The notes under the pieces are model-generated. The model searched no databases. It had not been told where the DNA came from and worked only from the letters and a program-made list of their open reading frames with translations. Below are positions 38,467-49,700 of a stretch of 64,000 nt of DNA, piece after piece (position 1 is the first letter of the stretch; each line of letters begins with the position of its first letter). The DNA comes from Leuctra nigra. Lineage: Eukaryota > Arthropoda > Insecta > Plecoptera > Leuctridae. The position numbers and the translations under genes are program-made. The stretch lies in NCBI GenBank assembly GCA_934045905.1, contig OW203762.1, positions 5,518,001 through 5,582,000 of the forward strand. The letters run 5' to 3'.

Positions 38467-40622
38467 TACATAATATTTAACGACGTATTTGCCTCGTAAA
38501 ATCGATCTGTCTACGTGTTTCATTTCCTCTTTAACGGCGCACCTCGCTGCTGACGACGGCGACGTCGCGACGTCCTCTAGGGAGCGTCCCGACGTAGTGC
38601 ACTTCCATGTCCCCGCATTAGTCTTGATATGCGCCGTGACGGGCCCCGAGGGCGCCCCCCGCTGTCATTAATACCGCCCGGACTGATCGGGATGCGGGGG
38701 CACCAAGTCACTGGGGGGAGCACATCTGTGAGGCCAAGCGGCGGGGACGAAGCAGAAGACCATCAATTATTTATTGCTCTTGTTTTATAAAATAATGTTT
38801 TGATAGTTTATGATTGATGTGTAATCGTTACTTAGTTAGACTAGTAGCAGAGCAGTGTGACTTTAAATCCATTGTTGTACCTTGCATTTGTGTTTGTTTT
38901 GTAGTTATTTATTTAGTAGTTTTTAGTATTTTAGTATTACATGTTACTAACACATAATAAGAGTTAAACTTGATGTTACAAAATCTTTCATTGTCAGGTA
39001 TTTAAGCCATTTTCAAGTTAAATTGTCCCACAGTTTCTGGAAGATACGTATCTACGCGGGAAGATACGTATCTTCCCGCGTTGAACGTATTTTCCCGCTT
39101 ATTGTAATTTCCAAAACAAAAAGGAAAGCATTAAAAAAATGTTTTTAACAATAAAAAGTTGTATAAGATATTGAATTGTAAATTCCTATAGGTTTTTCCT
39201 CAGAGTTTGTTTTCTCCTCCTCTTGGGCCCGGTTGTAGGAGTACAATGTGAAATGTCTAGGTAAAGTTAGCTGTAGGAATATCTTAGGTAACCTTGGTAA
39301 GCCAATAAAACACAGTTGCATTAATAATAAATCTTGGTACTTCTCAAAGTCTATTAAAACCCTTCTGAAGTAACTGAACTGGTCTGGCTTTTGGAGCCGT
39401 ATTGTAGGCTTTGTAGAATCAAATGTAGAATGTTAATAAAAGTTCTAATTTGTTGTGTAAATTGCGAGCAAAGAGCGATTACAAACATACAGTTCGGTGA
39501 ATCGGTATTACTTGGTACTGGTTGATAATTGCTTAGCAGCTTTATTCTTTCCTCACAGCTGGGTTTATTCGGTTCAAGTTTCCACTTCTAATTAGACCCA
39601 ATAGGGAAGTCTCCTCATTTTTTCTTAAGTTTAAATTAAAAACTAGAGGAAAAATGAAAAATTTCAACACTTGTTTTCCTTGTCTAGTCCGTCATTTTCA
39701 TTGTCAAATCTCGTATTGAAATATCGCCTAACATTCAGGCTAGTAAAACGGAGTTGGACAACATGAACGATTATGACGTAGACAGCAATGTTATCAGTAA
39801 CCGGTCTCATCATGATTATACATTGGGTTAAGTGATTCAATACACGTTTTTGACGTCAGTTGTCCCTTGGGTCGTTCATGCGCTCGCGATAAGTGACTAA
39901 TTTCATTCAGATTCGATTAAAACTTTGCTACTAGGAGTATTTATCCCACAGAATAAATTTTTTGATAATCGAGATCAGAAACATGAATATTTTTAAAATT
40001 ACACATATTTATTTCATTCTACATTTTAAGAGACTTCCCTATTCCCCAGAGGCAAATTGGTCCTGAGGTTATTATGTTTTTATTTTACCTTCTCCTATTA
40101 GGCATCACTCAACTGGATTTACAATGTAATGCAAAAGTAATAAAATAATGCGGTAACATTCTGGTAAGTTTACTAAAGCAATGTTTCAACCGACAAGCCA
40201 GAAGCACGATTACAATTTGAATAAGTATTTACAAACTAACCAAAAAAATTTAATTTATTTTTAATTTTTTTTTCGCTTAGGCAATTACAAACTTGGGGCC
40301 CTAAAACATTCTGCATGGGCGGGGGGGGGGGGGGGGATGCAGTCTGAAGTTATTCCACTGTTTTGCAGCCGGGAGTGGCTTGGTATAAGTCAGCAGAAGT
40401 CAGCAACGTCGTGGACAGTAAGTGTACCGCTTGGGTTTGCGTGTTCGTTTTTACTTATTTATTGAAGTAAGACGATTACATGGAACATGACGTATGACTA
40501 TGATTTATTGAGACCAACATATTGATTCAATTGAATTCATGCCGCCATGTTGAATTCCTGCCGTGATATTTGTGTATTTGAAGTGTTTGTTCAGCAGGCA
40601 GAGGAAGAAGGAAGAGGCAACC
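38467..40622. other. intergenic and 5' flank of the odorant-receptor gene
   Basis: A GC-rich island at about 38535-38750 has no recognisable ORF. A perfect 26-bp palindrome, CGCGGGAAGATACG/CGTATCTTCCCGCG with overlap, is at 39054-39080. Inverted words ATAGGGAAGTCTC and GAGACTTCCCTAT at 39600-40042 may bound a small element. A poly-G tract is at 40321-40336. A possible untranslated first exon ends at a GTAAGT donor at 40418, and AG at 40596-40597 (GTTCAGCAG|GCAGAGG) is a plausible acceptor before the start codon. Confidence 0.4.
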
Positions 40623-40713
40623 ATGGCATTCATCAGAGAGAGATATCAGCAAGTGATCAATGATGACAACAAGGACAGCATGTGGATCTTGGAGACTGTG
40701 CTCTATAAGTTAG
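40623..40713 (+). CDS. odorant receptor exon 1
   Basis: ATG in a strong context (GCAACCATGG). It encodes 30 residues beginning MAFIRERYQQ and ending ETVLYKL, plus one base, and ends at TTAG|GTACGA. The leftover G completes a Gly codon with GT from exon 2, restoring the KLGLWSQ signature typical of receptor N-termini. Confidence 0.82.
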
Positions 40714-43700
40714 GTACGATTAAAACCTACCTAGTGGTCAGAAGGCGGAATTGACTAATTCTTGGCTCAGTCAGTATTGATATTTTTGTTTTAGCAAGAC
40801 AATGCTACATCATCAATACATTTTTCCGTGTGGCAACACAATATTACACGTAAAACTGCACTTTTCGGAAGGAAACCCGTAAAAATAAAGCAGAAAACCC
40901 CTCATAGCTCGGTAAAACATCCACAAACGTATACATTTAAACATGTTAAAATAACCTGCCACCATCCTCTTCATGTGGCAAACAATCGAAGCCTCTATCT
41001 GCCCAGTTTAAATATCTCTCTACCCCCAGCTCACTTCTTATCTTCTAACTTCAAACCCTATCCGTTCTTGAAACCCCCTTCACACTCCTCAAGAACTTCA
41101 TCTCCGCTGCCTGTAGCTGATCCATTTCCTTTCCTCCCGCTGACCACGTCACTCCCCCGTATGTTAGTATTGGAAGGAAACACATTTTATAAGTTATTAT
41201 CATTTTACAGACTTTTGGAAACTTCTCATGCAATAGCAGCTTCCTCACACCTGATAGAAATACTTTACTTTTCTTCTTCTTTTCTGTACTCATCTACTTT
41301 TCTTGCGGTCTATTCTCGAAATAGTTATCACGTCATAACTCCGAGTTATGAATCATAAGGAGGTTTGCCCTATCTCTCACCATGTTAATCTTATGGCTTT
41401 TCGTCATATCATAACTTATGACGTGATAACTGTTTCGAGAAAAGGGGCCCTTTATTAGGCTGCATTTCACCAAGATTCCAAACCCGGGTTAGAGGCGGTA
41501 AACCTGGTTTAGAGGCTCCTAAACCTGGTTTACCGCCTCTAACCCGGGTTTGGAATCTTGGTGAAACGCAGCCTTAGTGTAGAATACAGAAATAGCATCT
41601 AACCCCCTTTAGCCATAGCTGTGACGTCAGACTATGTCATGTGTGTTTCAGGTCTCTGGAGCCAAGACAACGGGCCGAGAAGTCTGACTCTGCCAATACG
41701 AATCCTCTGTTTCTCCTCTGTAACTCTTGATCCACCGGTGTGACGTCAGACTATGTCATGTGTGTTTCAGGTCTCTGGAGCCAAGACAACGGGCCGAGAA
41801 GTCTGACTCTGCCAATACGAATCCTCTGTTTCTCCTCTGTTACTCTTGATCCACCGGTGTGACGTCAGACTATGCCATGTGTGTTTCAGGTCTCTGGAGC
41901 CAAGACAACGGGCCGAGAAGTCTGACTCTGCCAATACGAATCCTCTGTTTCTCCTCTGTAACTCTTGATCCACCGGTGTGACGTCAGACTATGTCATGTG
42001 TGTTTCAGGTCTCTGGAGCCAAGACAACGGGCCGAGAAGTCTGACTCTGCCAATACGAATCCTCTGTTTCTCCTCTGTAACTCTTGATCCACCGGTGTGA
42101 CGTCAGACTATGTCATGTGTGTTTCAGGTCTCTGGAGCCAAGACAACGGGCCGAGAAGTCTGACTCTGCCAATACGAATCCTCTGTTTCTCCTCTGTAAC
42201 TCTTGATCCACCGGTGTGACGTCAGACTATGTCATGTGTGTTTCAGGTCTCTGGAGCCAAGACAACGGGCCGAGAAGTCTGACTCTGCCAATACGAATCC
42301 TCTGTTTCTCCTCTGTTACTCTTGATCCACCGGTGTGACGTCAGACTATGTCATGTGTGTTTCAGGTCTCTGGAGCCAAGACAACGGGCCGAGAAGTCTG
42401 ACTCTGCCAATACGAATCCTCTGTTTCTCCTCTGTAACTCTTGATCCACCGGTGTGACGTCAGACTATGTCATGTGTGTTTCAGGTCTCTGGAGCCAAGA
42501 CAACGGGCCGAGAAGTCTGACTCTGCCAATACGAATCCTCTGTTTCTCCTCTGTAACTCTTGATCCACCGGTGTGACGTCAGACTATGTCATGTGTGTTT
42601 CAGGTCTCTGGAGCCAAGACAACGGGCCGAGAAGTCTGACTCTGCCAATACGAATCCTCTGTTTCTCCTCTGTAACTCTTGATCCACCGGTGTGACGTCA
42701 GACTATGTCATGTGTGTTTCAGGTCTCTGGAGCCAAGACAACGGGCCGAGAAGTCTGACTCTGCCAATACGAATCCTCTGTTTCTCCTCTGTAACTCTTG
42801 ATCCACCGGTGTGACGTCAGACTATGTCATGTGTGTTTCAGGTCTCTGGAGCCAAGACAACGGGCCGAGAAGTCTGACTCTGCCAATACGAATCCTCTGT
42901 TTCTCCTCTGTAACTCTTGATCCACCGGTGTGACGTCAGACTATGTCATGTGTGTTTCAGGTCTCTGGAGCCAAGACAACGGGCCGAGAAGTCTGACTCT
43001 GCCAATACGAATCCTCTGTTTCTCCTCTGTAACTCTTGATCCACCGGTGTGACGTCAGACTATGTCATGTGTGTTTCAGGTCTCTGGAGCCAAGACAACG
43101 GGCCGAGAAGTCTGACTCTGCCAATACGAATCCTCTGTTTCTCCTCTGTAACTCTTGATCCACCGGTGTGACGTCAGACTATGTCATGTGTGTTTCAAGT
43201 CTCTGGAGCCAAGACAACGGGCCGAGAAGTCTGACTCTGCCAATACGAATCCTCTGTTTCTCCTCTGTAACTCTTGATCCACCGGTGTGACGTCAGACTA
43301 TGTCATGTGTGTTTCAGGTCTCTGGAGCCAAGACAACGGGCCGAGAAGTCTGACTCTGCCAATACGAATCCTCTGTTTCTCCTCTGTAACTCTTGATCCA
43401 CCGGTGTGACGTCAGACTATGTCATGTGTGTTTCAGGTCTCTGGAGCCAAGACAACGGGCCGAGAAGTCTGACTCTGCCAATACGAATCCTCTGTTTCTC
43501 CTCTGTAACTCTTGATCCACCGGTGTGACGTCAGACTATGTCATGTGTGTTTCAGGTCTCTGGAGCCAAGACAACGGTCCGAGAAGTCTGACTCTGCCAA
43601 TACGAATCCTCTGTTTCTCCTCTGTAACTCTTGATCCACCGGTGTGACGTCAGACTATGTCATGTGTGTTTCAGGTCTCTGGAGCCAAGACAACGGGCCG

Positions 43701-46700
43701 AGAAGTCTGACTCTGCCAATACGAATCCTCTGTTTCTCCTCTGTAACTCTTGATCCACCGGTGTGACGTCAGACTATGTCATGTGTGTTTCAGGTCTCTG
43801 GAGCCAAGACAACGGGCCGAGAAGTCTGACTCTGCCAATACGAATCCTCTGTTTCTCCTCTGTAACTCTTGATCCACCGGTGTGACGTCAGACTATGTCA
43901 TGTGTGTTTCAGGTCTCTGGAGCCAAGACAACGGGCCGAGAAGTCTGACTCTGCCAATACGAATCCTCTGTTTCTCCTCTGTAACTCTTGATCCACCGGT
44001 GTGACGTCAGACTATGTCATGTGTGTTTCAGGTCTCTGGAGCCAAGACAACGGGCCGAGAAGTCTGACTCTGCCAATACGAATCCTCTGTTTCTCCTCTG
44101 TAACTCTTGATCCACCGGTGTGACGTCAGACTATGTCATGTGTGTTTCAGGTCTCTGGAGCCAAGACAACGGGCCGAGAAGTCTGACTCTGCCAATACGA
44201 ATCCTCTGTTTCTCCTCTGTAACTCTTGATCCACCGGTGTGACGTCAGACTATGTCATGTGTGTTTCAGGTCTCTGGAGCCAAGACAACGGGCCGAGAAG
44301 TCTGACTCTGCCAATACGAATCCTCTGTTTCTCCTCTGTAACTCTTGATCCACCGGTGTGACGTCAGACTATGTCATGTGTGTTTCAGGTCTCTGGAGCC
44401 AAGACAACGGGCCGAGAAGTCTGACTCTGCCAATACGAATCCTCTGTTTCTCCTCTGTAACTCTTGATCCACCGGTGTGACGTCAGACTATGTCATGTGT
44501 GTTTCAGGTCTCTGGAGCCAAGACAACGGGCCGAGATGTCTGACTCTGCCAATACGAATCCTCTGTTTCTCCTCTGTAACTCTTGATCCACCGGTGTGAC
44601 GTCAGACTATGTCATGTGTGTTTCAGGTCTCTGGAGCCAAGACAACGGGCCGAGATGTCTGACTCTGCCAATACGAATCCTCTGTTTCTCCTCTGTAACT
44701 CTTAACCCACCGGTGTGACGTCAGACTATGTCATGTGTGTTTCAGGTCTCTGGAGCCAAGACAACGGGCCGAGAAGTCTGACTCTGCCAATACGAATCCT
44801 CTGTTTCTCCTCTGTAACTCTTAACACACCGGTGTGACGTCAGACTAAGTTATGTGTGTTTCAGGCATCTGGAGCCAAGACAACGGGCCGAGAAGTCTGA
44901 CTCTGCCAATACGAATCCTCTGTTTCTCCTCTGTAACTCTTAACCCACCGGTGTGACGTCAGACTAAGTTATGTGTGTTTCAGGCATCTGGAGCCAAGAC
45001 AACGGGCCGAGAAGTCTGACTCTGCCAATACGAATCCTCTGTTTCTCCTCTGTAACTCTTAACCCACCGGTGTGACGTCAGACGAAGTTATGTGTGTTTC
45101 AGGTCTCTGGAGCCAAGACAACGGGCCGAGAAGTCTGACTCTGCCAATACGAATCCTCTGTTTCTCCTCTGTAACTCTTGATCCACCGGTGTGACGTCAG
45201 ACTATGTCATGTGTGTTTCAGGTCTCTGGAGCCAAGACAACGGTCCGAGAAGTCTGACTCTGCCAATACGAATCCTCTGTTTCTCCTCTGTAACTCTTGA
45301 TCCACCGGTGTGACGTCAGACTATGTCATGTGTGTTTCAGGTCTCTGGAGCCAAGACAACGGGCCGAGAAGTCTGACTCTGCCAATACGAATCCTCTGTT
45401 TCTCCTCTGTAACTCTTGATCCACCGGTGTGACGTCAGACTATGTCATGTGTGTTTCAGGTCTCTGGAGCCAAGACAACGGTCCGAGAAGTCTGACTCTG
45501 CCAATACGAATCCTCTGTTTCTCCTCTGTAACTCTTGATCCACCGGTGTGACGTCAGACTATGTCATGTGTGTTTCAGGTCTCTGGAGCCAAGACAACGG
45601 GCCGAGAAGTCTGACTCTGCCAATACGAATCCTCTGTTTCTCCTCTGTAACTCTTGATCCACCGGTGTGACGTCAGACTATGTCATGTGTGTTTCAGGTC
45701 TCTGGAGCCAAGACAACGGGCCGAGAAGTCTGACTCTGCCAATACGAATCCTCTGTTTCTCCTCTGTAACTCTTGACCTACCGGTGTGACGTCAGACTAT
45801 GTCATGTGTGTTTCAGGTCTCTGGAGCCAAGACAACGGGCCGAGAAGTCTGACTCTGCCAATACGAATCCTCTGTTTCTCCTCTGTAACTCTTGATCCAC
45901 CGGTGTGACGTCAGACTATGTCATGTGTGTTTCAGGTCTCTGGAGCCAAGACAACGGGCCGAGAAGTCTGACTCTGCCAATACGAATCCTCTGTTTCTCC
46001 TCTGTAACTCTTGATCCACCGGTGTGACGTCAGACTATGTCATGTGTGTTTCAGGTCTCTGGAGCCAAGACAACGGGCCGAGAAGTCTGACTCTGCCAAT
46101 ACGAATCCTCTGTTTCTCCTCTGTAACACTTGATCCACCGGTGTGACGTCAGACTATGTCATGTGTGTTTCAGGTCTCTGGAGCCAAGACAACGGGCCGA
46201 GAAGTCTGACTCTGCCAATACGAATCCTCTGTTTCTCCTCTGTAACTCTTGATCCACCGGTGTGACGTCAGACTATGTCATGTGTGTTTCAGGTCTCTGG
46301 AGCCAAGACAACGGGCCGAGAAGTCTGACTCTGCCAATACGAATCCTCTGTTTCTCCTCTGTAACTCTTGATCCACCGGTGTGACGTCAGACTATGTCAT
46401 GTGTGTTTCAGGTCTCTGGAGCCAAGACAACGGGCCGAGAAGTCTGACTCTGCCAATACGAATCCTCTGTTTCTCCTCTGTTACTCTTGATCCACCGGTG
46501 TGACGTCAGACTATGTCATGTGTGTTTCAGGTCTCTGGAGCCAAGACAACGGGCCGAGAAGTCTGACTCTGCCAATACGAATCCTCTGTTTCTCCTCTGT
46601 AACTCTTGATCCACCGGTGTGACGTCAGACTATGTCATGTGTGTTTCAGGTCTCTGGAGCCAAGACAACGGGCCGAGAAGTCTGACTCTGCCAATACGAA

Positions 46701-49700
46701 TCCTCTGTTTCTCCTCTGTAACTCTTGATCCACCGGTGTGACGTCAGACTATGTCATGTGTGTTTCAGGTCTCTGGAGCCAAGACAACGGGCCGAGAAGT
46801 CTGACTCTGCCAATACGAATCCTCTGTTTCTCCTCTGTAACTCTTGATCCACCGGTGTGACGTCAGACTATGTCATGTGTGTTTCAGGTCTCTGGAGCCA
46901 AGACAACGGGCCGAGAAGTCTGACTCTGCCAATACGAATCCTCTGTTTCTCCACTGTAACTCTTGATCCACCGGTGTGACGTCAGACTATGTCATGTGTG
47001 TTTCAGGTCTCTGGAGCCAAGACAACGGGCCGAGAAGTCTGACTCTGCCAATACGAATCCTCTGTTTCTCCTCTGTAACTCTTGATCCACCGGTGTGACG
47101 TCAGACTTTGTCATGTGTGTTTCAGGTCTCTGGAGCCAAGACAACGGGCCGAGAAGTCTGACTCTGCCAATACGAATCCTCTGTTTCTCCTCTGTAACTC
47201 TTGACCTACCGGTGTGACGTCAGACTATGTCATGTGTGTTTCAGGTCTCTGGAGCCAAGACAACGGGCCGAGAAGTCTGACTCTGCCAATACGAATCCTC
47301 TGTTTCTCCTCTGTAACTCTTGATCCACCGGTGTGACGTCAGACTATGTCATGTGTGTTTCAGGTCTCTGGAGCCAAGACAACGGGCCGAGAAGTCTGAC
47401 TCTGCCAATACGAATCCTCTGTTTCTCCTCTGTAACTCTTGATCCACCGGTGTGACGTCAGACTATGTCATGTGTGTTTCAGGTCTCTGGAGCCAAGACA
47501 ACGGGCCGAGAAGTCTGACTCTGCCAATACGAATCCTCTGTTTCTCCACTGTAACTCTTGATCCACCGGTGTGACGTCAGACTATGTCATGTGTGTTTCA
47601 GGTCTCTGGAGCCAAGACAACGGGCCGAGAAGTCTGACTCTGCCAATACGAATCCTCTGTTTCTCCTCTGTAACTCTTGATCCACCGGTGTGACGTCAGA
47701 CTATGTCATGTGTGTTTCAGGTCTCTGGAGCCAAGACAACGGGCCGAGAAGTCTGACTCTGCCAATACGAATCCTCTGTTTCTCCTCTGTAACTCTTGAT
47801 CCACCGGTGTGACGTCAGACTATGTCATGTGTGTTTCAGGTCTCTGGAGCCAAGACAACGGGCCGAGAAGTCTGACTCTGCCAATACGAATCCTCTGTTT
47901 CTCCTCTGTAACTCTTGATCCACCGGTGTGACGTCAGACTATGTCATGTGTGTTTCAGGTCTCTGGAGCCAAGACAACGGGCCGAGAAGTCTGACTCTGC
48001 CAATACGAATCCTCTGTTTCTCCTCTGTAACTCTTGATCCACCGGTGTGACGTCAGACTATGTCATGTGTGTTTCAGGTCTCTGGAGCCAAGACAACGGG
48101 CCGAGAAGTCTGACTCTGCCAATACGAATCCTCTGTTTCTCCTCTGTAACTCTTGATCCACCGGTGTGACGTCAGACTATGTCATGTGTGTTTCAGGTCT
48201 CTGGAGCCAAGACAACGGGCCGAGAAGTCTGACTCTGCCAATACGAATCCTCTGTTTCTCCTCTGTAACTCTTGATCCACCGGTGTGACGTCAGACTATG
48301 TCATGTGTGTTTCAGGTCTCTGGAGCCAAGACAACGGGCCGAGAAGTCTGACTCTGCCAATACGAATCCTCTGTTTCTCCTCTGTAACTCTTGATCCACC
48401 GGTGTGACGTCAGACTATGTCATGTGTGTTTCAGGTCTCTGGAGCCAAGACAACGGGCCGAGAAGTCTGACTCTGCCAATACGAATCCTCTGTTTCTCCT
48501 CTGTAACTCTTGATCCACCGGTGTGACGTCAGACTATGTCATGTGTGTTTCAGGTCTCTGGAGCCAAGACAACGGGCCGAGAAGTCTGACTCTGCCAATA
48601 CGAATCCTCTGTTTCTCCTCTGTAACTCTTGATCCACCGGTGTGACGTCAGACTATGTCATGTGTGTTTCAGGTCTCTGGAGCCAAGACAACGGGCCGAG
48701 AAGTCTGACTCTGCCAATACGAATCCTCTGTTTCTCCTCTGTAACTCTTGATCCACCGGTGTGACGTCAGACTAAGTCATGTGTGTTTCAGGTCTCTGGA
48801 GCCAAGACAACGGGCCGAGAAGTCTGACTCTGCCAATACGAATCCTCTGTTTCTCCTCTGTAACTCTTGATCCACCGGTGTGACGTCAGACTATGTCACG
48901 TGTGTTTCAGGTCTCTGGAGCCAAGACAACGGGCCGAGAAGTCTGACTCTGCCAATACGAATCCTCTGTTTCTCCTCTGTAACTCTTGATCCACCGGTGT
49001 GACGTCAGACTATGTCATGTGTGTTTCAGGTCTCTGGAGCCAAGACAACGGGCCGAGAAGTCTGACTCTGCCAATACGAATCCTCTGTTTCTCCTCTGTA
49101 ACTCTTGACCTACCGGTGTGACGTCAGACTATGTCATGTGTGTTTCAGGTCTCTGGAGCCAAGACAACGGGCCGAGAAGTCTGACTCTGCCAATACGAAT
49201 CCTCTGTTTCTCCTCTGTAACTCTTGATCCACCGGTGTGACGTCAGACTATGTCATGTGTGTTTCAGGTCTCTGGAGCCAAGACAACGGGCCGAGAAGTC
49301 TGACTCTGCCAATACGAATCCTCTGTTTCTCCTCTGTAACTCTTGATCCACCGGTGTGACGTCAGACTATGTCATGTGTGTTTCAGGTCTCTGGAGCCAA
49401 GACAACGGGCCGAGAAGTCTGACTCTGCCAATACGAATCCTCTGTTTCTCCTCTGTAACTCTTGATCCACCGGTGTGACGTCAGACTATGTCATGTGTGT
49501 TTCAGGTCTCTGGAGCCAAGACAACGGGCCGAGAAGTCTGACTCTGCCAATACGAATCCTCTGTTTCTCCTCTGTAACTCTTGATCCACCGGTGTGACGT
49601 CAGACTATGTCATGTGTGTTTCAGGTCTCTGGAGCCAAGACAACGGGCCGAGAAGTCTGACTCTGCCAATACGAATCCCCTGTTTCTCCTCTGTAACTCT

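Noticed and set aside
41767..41973. Minus-strand ORF inside the satellite
   Set aside because: Antisense reading of two satellite units; not conserved as a frame because 119 is not a multiple of three.
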